Below, piece after piece: positions 1-7,841 of a stretch of 64,000 bases of DNA. A program made the translations under genes and the position numbers. The stretch comes from LMUY01 sp965198895 (lineage in GTDB: Bacteria > Pseudomonadota > Alphaproteobacteria > Acetobacterales > Acetobacteraceae): assembly GCA_965198895.1 (NCBI GenBank), contig OZ240676.1:1426001-1490000 (forward strand). The letters run 5' to 3'. The notes below the pieces were generated by a model. The model saw only the letters and a list, made by a program, of their open reading frames with translations. It made no database searches and was not told the DNA's origin. Each line of letters starts with the position of its first letter. Position 1 is the first letter of the stretch.

Positions 1-316
1 ACTCGACGACCAAACGCCGCATGTGCCGCCATAGGCTGCTCCTGTCGCCATCGAGGCCGGCGCCGCGTCCGGCCGCGCTGATGTCCTGGCAGGGGAAGCC
101 GCCGCAGATGATGTCCGCGTCCGGCACGCCGTCTGCGTGCAAGCGGCGGGCGGTGAGTGTTCGGATGTCGTCGTAGCACGGAACGCCGGGCCAGTGACGG
201 CGCAGGATGGCCCGCGCGTAACGGGAGGATTCACAGAACGCGATTGTTTGCAGGCCCGATCGCTCGAAACCGAGGGCGAATCCGCCGATACCGCTGAACA
301 GGTCAAGGACGCGCAC
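1..316 (-). CDS. DNA (cytosine-5-)-methyltransferase, N-terminal part
   Basis: This gene enters from the left edge on the minus strand, so only its first ~105 codons are visible. The translation shows the AdoMet-binding motif I DLFSGIGG (residues 5-12) and the catalytic motif IV GFPCQDIS with the nucleophile Cys76, followed by an RGAGLDGDRSSLW segment typical of Dcm-like enzymes. The product would methylate C5 of cytosine in double-stranded DNA, either in a restriction system or as a solitary or phage methylase; the partner gene, if any, lies outside the window. The start is GTG at 316, because an in-frame TAA lies four codons upstream. The family call is secure; the target sequence is unknown. 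Confidence 0.92.
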   Translation of the reverse strand, partial: MRVLDLFSGIGGFALGFERSGLQTIAFCESSRYARAILRRHWPGVPCYDDIRTLTARRLHADGVPDADIICGGFPCQDISAAGRGAGLDGDRSSLWRHMRRLVVE

Positions 317-350
317 AAGTCTGACTTAGGAGAAAATACATAGGATTGGC

Positions 351-404
351 CTAGAGCATCATTCGATCGAATGGGGGATGCTCGCTAGAAACAAAAAGCT
401 CTAG
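351..404. repeat. Nested inverted repeat between methyltransferase and HTH gene
   Basis: Outer arms CTAGAGC (351-357) and GCTCTAG (398-404) enclose GAGCATC (354-360) and GATGCTC (377-383), with the self-complementary core ATTCGATCGAAT (361-372) in between. This resembles a dispersed intergenic palindrome common in alphaproteobacteria. It could form a hairpin in the leader between the divergent methyltransferase and HTH genes. A function as terminator or protein site is not shown. Confidence 0.6.
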
Positions 405-433
405 TCGCCGGACCGGCACAGTTGCAATAGGCA

Positions 434-793
434 ATGCCTAACGCTATGACCATCGCCATGGCACGATCCACTCCATCGACTCGACTCAAGAAAATGCTGA
501 AAGACAACGGGCTGACCGCGGCCGATCTGGCGCGCAAGCTGGAAGTGTCGCAGCCAACCGTTCACGCCTGGGTCACGGGCCTTCACGGCATGCGCTGGGC
601 GAATGCACGCCGGGTCGCGAAAGCGGTCGGTGTCACGCCATCGTGGCTGATGTTCGGCACCGACTCGACGGCGGAGGGAACCGCCCAGGGGGCCGAGGAG
701 TTGGCGATGTTGCGGCTCTGGCGTGAGCTCGGTGAGGAAGAACAAGCGGCGGCGATGCGCCGGCTGACGGCGATCCGGCGCAAGCAGGGCTGA
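434..793 (+). CDS. Small XRE-type helix-turn-helix DNA-binding protein
   Basis: The 119-residue protein carries a Cro/CI-type HTH at about residues 18-72: an LKDNGLTAADLARKLEVSQ helix pair followed by a recognition helix around TVHAWVTG. The C-terminal ~45 residues are charged and helical (many Glu and Arg), which suits dimerisation. It is probably a repressor or phage-type regulator. It lies close to the divergent DNA methyltransferase, a position often held by restriction-modification controllers, but no controller-specific feature is visible. In-frame ATGs at 446 and 458 are alternative starts with no decisive ribosome-binding site, so the first ten residues are uncertain. Confidence 0.75.
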   Translation: MPNAMTIAMARSTPSTRLKKMLKDNGLTAADLARKLEVSQPTVHAWVTGLHGMRWANARRVAKAVGVTPSWLMFGTDSTAEGTAQGAEELAMLRLWRELGEEEQAAAMRRLTAIRRKQG

Positions 794-823
794 AACCTGC
801 GGCTGCCTGGGCGTTGATGGCGT

Positions 824-1342
824 ATGGCCAACGCCCGAAAATCTGTCCCGCACTCCGTCGTCGGGAATATCGAAACCGTCCTCGCGATGGAGAAGCGCGC
901 CGAGCGTGGCGGCTCTCTCGTCTGGCGCTTCGCCCATCGCTTCGGCAGTTTCGTGGGCTCGATCACGTTCATCGCGATCCATGCCGTGGCCTTCATCGCA
1001 TGGCTCGTGATCAACAGTGGCCACTGGCCCCGGCTGGTTTTCGACCCCTATCCGTTCGCCTTGCTCGGCATGCTGGTGTCTTTCGAGTCGGTGGTGCTCA
1101 CGACGTTCGTGCTGATCAAGCAAAATCGGGAGGGTGATCGCGCCGACCAGCGCTCCCATCTCGACCTGCAGGTCAATCTTCTCTCCGAGAAGGAGATCAC
1201 CAAGGTGCTGCAGATCGTGCAGCGCATCTCGGAGCGGGTCGGCGCCGAAAAAGTCTATGACGCCGAACTGGAAGAACTCCTGGCCGATACGGCGATCCAG
1301 AATGTCGCCGAGGAGTTGGAGGGCAAGGCGGGGGAAGGCTAG
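824..1342 (+). CDS. DUF1003 family membrane protein
   Basis: The 172-residue protein has two closely spaced hydrophobic segments (about residues 45-65 and 78-98) joined by a short aromatic loop. A charged helical tail follows, containing the HLDLQVNLLSEKEITKVL region characteristic of DUF1003 proteins. The family is predicted to lie in the inner membrane with a cytoplasmic C terminus; no biochemical role is established. The stop codon overlaps the GTG start of the histidine phosphatase by one base, so the two genes are probably co-translated. Confidence 0.85.
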   Translation: MANARKSVPHSVVGNIETVLAMEKRAERGGSLVWRFAHRFGSFVGSITFIAIHAVAFIAWLVINSGHWPRLVFDPYPFALLGMLVSFESVVLTTFVLIKQNREGDRADQRSHLDLQVNLLSEKEITKVLQIVQRISERVGAEKVYDAELEELLADTAIQNVAEELEGKAGEG

Positions 1343-1941
1343 TGCGAGGCAATGGGGTTTGCAACATCCACCTGCTACGCCACGCCGAACATGGCCTTTT
1401 GGGGCACAGCTTGGCGGGCCGCACTGCTGGCGTGCCGCTGTCCAGCACAGGCGTGGCGCAGTCTCAGGCCCTGGCGCGGCACTATACCGGACAGGATATC
1501 CGCGCGGTGCTGACCAGCCCTGTCCAACGCGCGCAGGACACCGCACAACCGATCGCGTCGGCTCTCGGCCTGGTGCCCCTCATCGAATCTGGCCTCGAGG
1601 AAATCGATTTCGGCGCGTGGTCGGGCGCCGAATTCGCGGCCCTGGCGGCGCAGCCGGGCTGGGCGGCCTGGAATACGGCTCGCTCGCTGGCGCCGACACC
1701 CGGCGGTGAGACCATGCTGATGGCGCAGGCTCGGGCGGTGTCGGCGCTGATGCGGCAGCGCGACCTTGGCGCAACCGTGATCGCCGTCAGCCACTCCGAC
1801 GTGATCAAGGCGGTGCTGGCCTACATACTCGGCATGCCGTTGGACCTGCTGCACCGGCTGGAGATCGCTCCGGCCAGCCGCTCGATCGTGGTGATCGGCG
1901 ATGATTTCGCCCGTGTGGAGGCCGTCAACCTTCCTCCCTGA
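1342..1941 (+). CDS. Histidine phosphatase family protein (phosphoglycerate mutase-like)
   Basis: The 199-residue protein begins with the catalytic RHG-type motif as LLRHAEH (His near residue 14). It retains the second catalytic histidine in AVSHSDVIKAV and the conserved SPVQRAQDTA segment. Such enzymes form a phosphohistidine and hydrolyse small phosphate esters, for example alpha-ribazole-5'-phosphate or sugar phosphates; the substrate cannot be read from the sequence. The GTG start overlaps the DUF1003 stop. The 3' end overlaps the convergent glycosyltransferase-like gene by 17 bases. Confidence 0.88.
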   Translation: MRGNGVCNIHLLRHAEHGLLGHSLAGRTAGVPLSSTGVAQSQALARHYTGQDIRAVLTSPVQRAQDTAQPIASALGLVPLIESGLEEIDFGAWSGAEFAALAAQPGWAAWNTARSLAPTPGGETMLMAQARAVSALMRQRDLGATVIAVSHSDVIKAVLAYILGMPLDLLHRLEIAPASRSIVVIGDDFARVEAVNLPP

Positions 1942-2740
1942 GCGCCGCCGCGAGGCTGTCGAGAACAATGCCCCAGTCTCCCTCGTGGCGCTGCCGGTGA
2001 ATCCGGGTGTTGGCATACCAAGGGGTCCGGTCCGCCCGGCCCCACCGCCAATCCGCCTCCGCCCGGAGCAGCAGATGCACCGGGCGTCCCAGTGCCCCCG
2101 AAAGGTGGGCGATCATCGTGTCCACGGTGATGACGCGGTCGAGCCCGGCGATCAGTCGCGCGGTCGCCAGGATGTCCATGGTGCCCGCCAGTGGATCCGG
2201 TAGGCCCGTCGCCCCCCGCTGAAGGCTGATCGCACCCGGCGGCAGGACCGTCCGAAGCTGGTCGAGCGGAATGGATCGCGCCGGGTCCCAGCCTCCGGCT
2301 TGCCAGCAAACCCCCGTGTTCACGCCGGGCAGCCGGGTCGCCTCCGCCCGGAGATAGGGCCGGCCGGACGGGACAGCACGCAACGCGTGGGACAGCTCCA
2401 TGATCTCGATATCGTGCTCGGCAGGCGTGGGCGCGTCTGGATCGAAGGCAATGACCCGGTCCGCGCCGCAGCCAAGCAAAAGGTCCAACAGCTCGGGCTG
2501 GACCTCCAGGGTGACATGCGCAGCCCGGGCCCGCAGCGCTGGCAGGTAGCGGGCGAATTGCAGCGTGTCGCCGAGCCCGTGGTAGCAGCGGACCGTCACC
2601 GCCCGGCCGTCGAACCGCCGCCCGTCCCACACCCAGCGCTCGTGGTAGGGCTGCCCCGCCGCGTCCCGCATCCGGGGGTCGCGGGCGGCGAGCACACCGT
2701 CCGCGATCGTCCATGCGGTGGAGAAGTCGTTGCGCAGCAT
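1925..2740 (-). CDS. Glycosyltransferase family 9/41-like protein
   Basis: The 271-residue protein matches the C-terminal glycosyltransferase half of bacterial TPR-glycosyltransferase proteins. It has the HGLGDTLQFARYLP motif near the N terminus, VTLEVQPELLDLL, and the nucleotide-sugar-type segment VDTMIAHLSGALGRPV followed by DWRWG near the C terminus. Unlike many relatives it lacks an upstream tetratricopeptide region. The start is ATG 2740, preceded immediately by a GGAGGAGG-like ribosome-binding sequence with short spacing; an extension upstream would run into the Ala/Pro-rich neighbour. It probably transfers a sugar to an envelope glycan or protein. Acceptor and donor are unknown. Confidence 0.75.
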   Translation of the reverse strand: MLRNDFSTAWTIADGVLAARDPRMRDAAGQPYHERWVWDGRRFDGRAVTVRCYHGLGDTLQFARYLPALRARAAHVTLEVQPELLDLLLGCGADRVIAFDPDAPTPAEHDIEIMELSHALRAVPSGRPYLRAEATRLPGVNTGVCWQAGGWDPARSIPLDQLRTVLPPGAISLQRGATGLPDPLAGTMDILATARLIAGLDRVITVDTMIAHLSGALGRPVHLLLRAEADWRWGRADRTPWYANTRIHRQRHEGDWGIVLDSLAAALREEG

Positions 2741-2777
2741 CGCCTCCTCCCACGAGACCGGGTTGGCGATCGCGTGG

Positions 2778-4826
2778 CTAGCCGTGCCCGGGCTCCCGCT
2801 GCCCGGGCGCCGGATGCGGGGCAGCCGCGCGCGGTGGCGGGGCCGCTGCGGGCCGGGGCGGCGGTGCAGGGTGCGGCGGCGGCGCTGGACGCGGCGCCGG
2901 GGCTGCGGGTCGTGCAACGGCGGCGGGGGGTGCCGCAGGACGTGCGACGGGGGCCGGCCGTGCGGCGGGGGCAGGCCTTGCGGCGGGCTGTGGCCGTGCA
3001 GCCTGGATCGGTGCCGCCGGGCGCACGGCCGCCGGCGCTGGGGCGGGTGCCCTCGCCGCCGCTTCGGGGTGCGGCGCCTCCGCCGGGCGCACGACCGCCG
3101 GCGCTGGGGCTGGTGTCCGGGCAGCTGCCTCGGGATGCGGCGCCTCGGCCTGGGCTGCCGGGCGAGCCGGTGTTTCGGCCGGACGAGCTTCGGGCGCGGC
3201 GACGGCCGGACTCGGCGTCTGCTCCGGACGGGGGGCATTCGCAGGCGCCGCCGCCGGGGCTGGCTCGGCCGCAGTAGCGGCCCGCAATGCGGGTCCGGCG
3301 AAACCGTGACCAGGTCCGGCCCGCAGCACGGCGGGATGGATTGCCGGACCGGGAACCGGCTGGGCCGGGCGTGTCGGGGCCACGAAATTGAACTGTCGTG
3401 CTACGGCCGGCGTCACTCCGGCGGTGGTGGCGGCCGGGGCGATAGGCGAGCGGAATTGCGCCTGCGCGTGGGCGAACTGGTCCGGTGGCAGGGGCCGCGC
3501 CGCCGCAGCGACCGGTTGCGATTGCACCATCGCAGCCGCGGGCACGACGGTCGCCGCGCCGCGATTGAAGAAGTTCTGCACCACGGTGCGGTTGTTGGTG
3601 ATGGTCGTGGTGTTGATCGATTGGTTAACGTTCTGGATCGTCGTGGCGTTGATCCCGCGCACGTAGTTCAGGTTCGTGCGATACGGCGGATAGTACGCCT
3701 CGCGGGGGCCGAGCGGCACCCAGCCCACGGACCGACCCGAGAGGGCACCCGCGGCGTAGCCGATGGCAGCCCCCGCGACCGCAGCACCACCGATGTCGAC
3801 GAAGCTGACCAAAGCCGGTGCGTAAACCGGCACCGGGTAGGCCGCCACCGGGTCGGCATAGCCGCCGGGAGACACGGGGATCCAGCCCCACCGATTGTCG
3901 ATCTGCGCCCAGCGGCCGTAGTGGAACGGCGCGAAGCCCCACGCCGCGTCATCCACCCAGGTCCAGCCCCAGGGCGCCACGTACGACCAGTGGCCGTGCC
4001 GGTAAGGCACCCACCCGGCCTCCACCGGCGGATACCAGACCGTGCCGTATTGCGGCGTTTCGGCCCAACTGCCGGTCGTGTCCAGGCTCTCGCACCCGGT
4101 CATGCCCTGCACGATCGGCGGGATCGGGACGCTGGCGCGCGGGGCCGGACGGTCCTCGGCAAGCATGGCGGTGAGGAAGGCGTCCTGCGCGATCGGCCCG
4201 ACGTTGCCTTGGAAAGTGTCGGTGCCGGAAATGGTAGCGGTTTGCCGCGGGCCCACCTGCAGGGAAAGATTGTTGCCAGTGACCTGGGCCGCCCCCTCCA
4301 CCACGGTGACCAAGGTCGGGTGGTCGGTATCTCCCGCCACGACGTCGTAGCGGCCGGCGCCCGTGATCTGAACCAACCCCCGCGGGGTCTGCACGGCGTA
4401 GCTGTCGCCCGAACCGACGGCGCGGAGTTCGAGATAGGTTTCGCCCTGTGGCTCCGACGTCGCAAGCGTGTGGTCGTCGAGGGTGGCCACGTCCAACTCG
4501 GTCGTGGGCGCCAGGGTCAGGCGGTTGGATGCGACCTGCAGGTCGACCCGGGCGCTCGGCTCCGTCCAGAAGGCGTCGCCGTTCGTGAACGGATAGTTGA
4601 CCGCCGCCGGGCTCCATTGCGTCGCGTCCTCGGTGTGGAACGACACGGCGCCGGCAATCCGGGACAGCCGGCCGACGCGGGCGGGGGGATCGGCTCGCGG
4701 GACGATGGGCGGCGGTGCGGACCAAGCCGGTGCCACGGTCGATAGCGCCAAGGCGGAGACGCTTGCCAGCGTCGTCACTCGCCTCGACAACGCGATCATG
4801 CGTCTCGGCACCGACATATTGGACAT
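2778..4826 (-). CDS. FecR/DUF6600 domain exported protein with Ala/Pro-rich tail
   Basis: The product has about 682 residues. A signal peptide (about residues 1-37, ending APAWSA) is followed by a FecR-like domain (about 50-200, including GAVSFHTEDATQW and LDDHTLATSE). A Trp/Tyr-rich DUF6600-like region follows (VWYPPVEAGWVPYRHGHW, WGWTWVDDAAWGFAPFHYGRW), then an asparagine-rich stretch (VNQSINTTTITNN). The last ~230 residues are low-complexity Ala/Pro/Arg with repeats of the type AEAPHPEAAAR. The start ATG 4826 is chosen because GGGGAG lies about seven bases upstream and it begins the signal peptide. The protein is probably a surface or periplasmic scaffold; no enzymatic role is seen. The tail generates long false ORFs on the opposite strand. 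Confidence 0.82.
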   Translation of the reverse strand: MSNMSVPRRMIALSRRVTTLASVSALALSTVAPAWSAPPPIVPRADPPARVGRLSRIAGAVSFHTEDATQWSPAAVNYPFTNGDAFWTEPSARVDLQVASNRLTLAPTTELDVATLDDHTLATSEPQGETYLELRAVGSGDSYAVQTPRGLVQITGAGRYDVVAGDTDHPTLVTVVEGAAQVTGNNLSLQVGPRQTATISGTDTFQGNVGPIAQDAFLTAMLAEDRPAPRASVPIPPIVQGMTGCESLDTTGSWAETPQYGTVWYPPVEAGWVPYRHGHWSYVAPWGWTWVDDAAWGFAPFHYGRWAQIDNRWGWIPVSPGGYADPVAAYPVPVYAPALVSFVDIGGAAVAGAAIGYAAGALSGRSVGWVPLGPREAYYPPYRTNLNYVRGINATTIQNVNQSINTTTITNNRTVVQNFFNRGAATVVPAAAMVQSQPVAAAARPLPPDQFAHAQAQFRSPIAPAATTAGVTPAVARQFNFVAPTRPAQPVPGPAIHPAVLRAGPGHGFAGPALRAATAAEPAPAAAPANAPRPEQTPSPAVAAPEARPAETPARPAAQAEAPHPEAAARTPAPAPAVVRPAEAPHPEAAARAPAPAPAAVRPAAPIQAARPQPAARPAPAARPAPVARPAAPPAAVARPAAPAPRPAPPPHPAPPPRPAAAPPPRAAAPHPAPGQREPGHG

Positions 4827-4976
4827 CCTTAACTCCCCAACCTCACCGCATCCCATGTCGCGCGCGCATGCGGCAAGACCGAGACGTATGCGTAACGCAG
4901 TGTGACACTGGATGTTCAGCGGTCGATTTCGGTCTAGATTAAGTCGATGCTGAGTTCAGTCGATATGGAGTTGCCA

Positions 4977-5375
4977 ATGATGAAGCGGGGCTTGGGGCGG
5001 TTGCTACTGCCCGTCTGCCTTGCTTTGGGGCTGACGGGGTGTGTCGCCTATCCGTATGGATATTACGGTGGGTATCCGTACGGCGTTTATGGGTATGGCG
5101 GGCCATACGGCTACTACTACGGCGCGCCCTATGCGTTGGGCGGCTATTATGGCGGGTTCTACGGCCCTGGCGTCGGGTATTTCGGCTTCTTCGGCGGTGG
5201 CTATGGCGGACGTTATTTCGGCCGCAGCGGCGGCGGATATTTCGGTCCCGGTTTCCGCTACGGCGGCGGCGGCTTCGGCGGCCGCAGGTTCACCGGAGGC
5301 TTTGGCGGCGGCGGCTTCCAGGGTGGCGGCTTCGGGGGCGGCGGGTTCCGCGGCGGCGGCGGTGGCCGCCGGTAG
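4977..5375 (+). CDS. Gly/Tyr-rich small lipoprotein
   Basis: This is a lipoprotein of about 132 residues with a lipobox LTGC near residue 22 after a hydrophobic signal. The mature protein is almost entirely Gly, Tyr, Phe and Arg: an N-terminal YGYYGGYPYG region followed by repeats of the GGGFGG type. The ATG at 4977 is favoured because GGAG lies seven to eight bases upstream; ATGs at 4947 and 4965 are in frame but would extend the signal peptide. Such proteins are outer-membrane-anchored and probably structural or aggregative. There is no recognisable enzyme fold. It is divergent from the DUF6600 gene, with which it may share a promoter region. Confidence 0.75.
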   Translation: MMKRGLGRLLLPVCLALGLTGCVAYPYGYYGGYPYGVYGYGGPYGYYYGAPYALGGYYGGFYGPGVGYFGFFGGGYGGRYFGRSGGGYFGPGFRYGGGGFGGRRFTGGFGGGGFQGGGFGGGGFRGGGGGRR

Positions 5376-5404
5376 AGCGAGCCAGGCTCAACGACCGGCG
5401 TAAC

Positions 5405-5650
5405 TCAGTTCGAACATTCGGCCGGGATGTCGGACCCCGCTGCCGGGGCCTGCATGCCCGGCATCGGGTGAAAGCCATGCGCCTCGCAAGCGGAGAGGCA
5501 CGCTCGCGAGATCAGGAAATCGGCCGGACCGGCGGTGATGTCGGGCACCTGGCAATCGACCCGGGCGCCGGTCCGGGGATTCAGCATCACGAGTTGCGGG
5601 GCGCTGGCACAGCCGGACAAACCGAGCAGGAGCAGCAGAGCCGCCCTCAT
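5405..5650 (-). CDS. Small lipoprotein, unknown function
   Basis: The product has 81 residues with a lipoprotein signal MRAALLLLLGLSGC (lipobox LSGC, Cys14). The short mature region contains four further cysteines, possibly two disulfides. It starts seven bases after the gamma-glutamyltransferase stop codon on the same strand, so it is probably the last gene of that operon. A longer in-frame reading exists but would overlap the neighbour and place the signal internally. No family was recognised. Confidence 0.7.
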   Translation of the reverse strand: MRAALLLLLGLSGCASAPQLVMLNPRTGARVDCQVPDITAGPADFLISRACLSACEAHGFHPMPGMQAPAAGSDIPAECSN

Positions 5651-5657
5651 GACAGGC

Positions 5658-7238
5658 TCACGCCTGGGCGACCGCGGCGGACCAGGGCGACATGACGTCG
5701 CTGATGCCGGTGCGCTCGCCACCCTGCTGCAGGATCAGGTTCGGGCAGGCGAAGTTCACCGGTATGACGCCGTGCTCGACGATTTCGAGCGGACCGTCGG
5801 CGCGCAGGGCCTCCATCACATCGGGCGGCAGGCGGGCGTCGGCGCTGACATAGCCTGGATCGGACACGTCGATGCGGGGCTGGTGCGCGGCTTCCGCCGG
5901 GTCCATGCCGAAATCGAGCGTGAAGGCCAGCATCTGGGCGACCGAGGCCATGATCCGCCGCCCGCCGGACGCTCCGGCGGCCAGCATGGGGCCTTCGCGG
6001 TCGCGCACGATGACCGGGCACATATTGGTCAGCGGCCGCTTGCCGGGTGCGGCGGAGTTCGGCTTGCCCGGCCGAGGGTCGAACCACATCACGCCGTTGT
6101 TCATCAGCACGCCGGATTGCGGCAGCACCACCCGGCTGCCCATGGAGGAGAGCAGCGTGGTGGTCATGGCGACCATAGTGCCGGCCTCGTCGCACACCGT
6201 CAGGTGGGTGGTGCAGCTCTCGGCGGCCTTCGGCTCGGTTTCGCCCAGCCCCTCGAGCCGTTCGGCGTAGGCCGACTTCATGGCGCGCGCCAAAGCTGCA
6301 TACCAACTGGCAGTCGGGCGGTCACCGGGCCGGGTATCCCGCATCATTTCGAGCACGCGGGCGAAGGTCGGGCCGGCGGTCAGCCCGGTAGCAAGCTCGA
6401 TCGTCCGGCCGCGCCATTCCACCTCGGTCGCCGGCAGCACGCGAGCCTCGCAGCGCCGCAGATCCTCGGAGGTCAGCAGCGACCCGACGCTCGCGAAATC
6501 GGCCGCGAGGGTTGCGGCCACGTCGCCATCGTAGAAATCGCGCAACCCGGCATGCGCCAGGCGCTCGAGCGTGTCCGGCAGGGCGCCCTGGCGGAAATAG
6601 CCGGGTGCGCCCTGATATGGGGGCACCGGCGGCAGGCCACCCGGCAAATAGATGTCGGCACTGGATGGATAGCGCTTCAGCACCGAGGCGGAGTTGGCGA
6701 TCTTCAGCGTGGTGAACCAGTCCTGCGACAAGCCCCGCTTGGCCAAGGCGAGCGCGGGGGCAATCACCTCCGACAACGGCAACACGCCCCAGCGGCCGTG
6801 CATATGCGCGTAACCGGCCACCGACGATGGAATGGCGAACGACAGCGGCCCGTGGATGTTGGCGTCGCCCTCCACCTCGGGCCAGGCGAACAGGTCCTGC
6901 TTCATGCGGCCCGTCAGCTTGAATGCGTCCGGCCGCAACCCGGCGGGGGCGACGGGGCCGAAATCGACCGTTTCCGCGGCGCTCTGGCCGGCGCGGTGCA
7001 CCATGGCGAAGCCGATGCCGCCCAGGCCGGAGTTCCAAGGCTCGACCGTTGCCAAGGCCAGGGCCGTCGCCACCGCCGCATCCACCGCATTGCCGCCGGC
7101 GTCCAGCACGGCGACACCCGCGCGGGCCGCATCTTGCGATTGCGAGACCACCATGCCTCGGCGGCCGGTGGCGGACGGCTTGGTGACGGACCAGTGCTGG
7201 GTGGTGTGGGGCGGCGGATCGTATGTCATGGCAGCCAT
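5658..7238 (-). CDS. Gamma-glutamyltransferase family protein
   Basis: The 526-residue protein has the gamma-glutamyltranspeptidase fold. Near the N terminus are GMVVSQSQDAARAGVAVLDAGGNAVDAA and GLGGIGFAMVH. The autocatalytic Thr lies in SCTTHLTVCDEAGTMVA (about residues 340-356), a conserved LLSSMGS follows it, and GGRRIMASVAQ lies later. It should self-cleave into two subunits and hydrolyse or transfer gamma-glutamyl groups from glutathione or related amides. No clear Sec signal peptide is seen, unlike the periplasmic Ggt of enteric bacteria, so it may be a cytoplasmic acylase-like member. An in-frame ATG at 7229 is an alternative start. Confidence 0.9.
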   Translation of the reverse strand: MAAMTYDPPPHTTQHWSVTKPSATGRRGMVVSQSQDAARAGVAVLDAGGNAVDAAVATALALATVEPWNSGLGGIGFAMVHRAGQSAAETVDFGPVAPAGLRPDAFKLTGRMKQDLFAWPEVEGDANIHGPLSFAIPSSVAGYAHMHGRWGVLPLSEVIAPALALAKRGLSQDWFTTLKIANSASVLKRYPSSADIYLPGGLPPVPPYQGAPGYFRQGALPDTLERLAHAGLRDFYDGDVAATLAADFASVGSLLTSEDLRRCEARVLPATEVEWRGRTIELATGLTAGPTFARVLEMMRDTRPGDRPTASWYAALARAMKSAYAERLEGLGETEPKAAESCTTHLTVCDEAGTMVAMTTTLLSSMGSRVVLPQSGVLMNNGVMWFDPRPGKPNSAAPGKRPLTNMCPVIVRDREGPMLAAGASGGRRIMASVAQMLAFTLDFGMDPAEAAHQPRIDVSDPGYVSADARLPPDVMEALRADGPLEIVEHGVIPVNFACPNLILQQGGERTGISDVMSPWSAAVAQA

Positions 7239-7262
7239 GCTAGGACGAGCCGCCGCGTGTTT

Positions 7263-7661
7263 CTAGCGGCGGTCCAACAGCAAGGTCGTGATCGCGGTCG
7301 AAAGGGTGCGGCAGATTGCCACCACGGCCACCAGGAAGACCCCGTCCCAGATCAGCGTCCCGGCGGAGTAGTAGCTGCCGTCGATATACACGTCGTGCGG
7401 GACGTGGCTGCGCATTATTTGCAGCATGTCGTTGGCCTGCCCTTCCAGCGTGATCGCCGCCAGGCCCCGGGGAATCGCCCACCAGATCGCGCCGCCCAGC
7501 AGCAGGAACGGTGCAAACAGCTCGGCCAGGTGCTCGGCGAACACCAATAGGGCATTCGCGACCGACCAGATCGCTACCCGGGCCGCCTGGGTCAGCCCCG
7601 GGAGGAACACGCGGCGCTCGTCGAGATCGTCGGCGGCGAGATTGATGCGGGTGTAACTCAT
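7263..7661 (-). CDS. Small inner-membrane protein, unknown function
   Basis: The product has 132 residues with two hydrophobic stretches (about residues 28-70 around VANALLVFAEHLAELFAPFL, and about 102-125 around TLIWDGVFLVAVVAICRTL). A soluble loop lies between them, and the N terminus is acidic. No domain was recognised. It lies upstream of the gamma-glutamyltransferase gene on the same strand with a gap of only 24 bases and may be co-transcribed with it. Confidence 0.6.
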   Translation of the reverse strand: MSYTRINLAADDLDERRVFLPGLTQAARVAIWSVANALLVFAEHLAELFAPFLLLGGAIWWAIPRGLAAITLEGQANDMLQIMRSHVPHDVYIDGSYYSAGTLIWDGVFLVAVVAICRTLSTAITTLLLDRR

Positions 7662-7841
7662 CGGGCGCTCCGGCGCAGCATAGGCCGTTGGATTAACGAT
7701 TGCTGCGGCTGCGCGCTAGTGTGAACCATTGCCTGGCCACAGCCACTGCGCCCATCCGGGGCGGCGGGTTGCCTCGGTTCGCGTCCACGGCTGATATGGC
7801 GGCCTCGCAAGACCCCGCCAGCCAAGGAACAGAGCCACATC

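Noticed and set aside
2718..4745. A 675-codon open frame on the plus strand opposite the DUF6600 gene
   Set aside because: Its translation is Arg/Gly-rich noise produced by the Ala/Pro codons of the minus-strand gene, with no signal peptide, domain or ribosome-binding site.
5535..7550. A 671-codon open frame on the plus strand
   Set aside because: It is antisense to the clearly recognisable gamma-glutamyltransferase gene and shows only composition-driven sequence.
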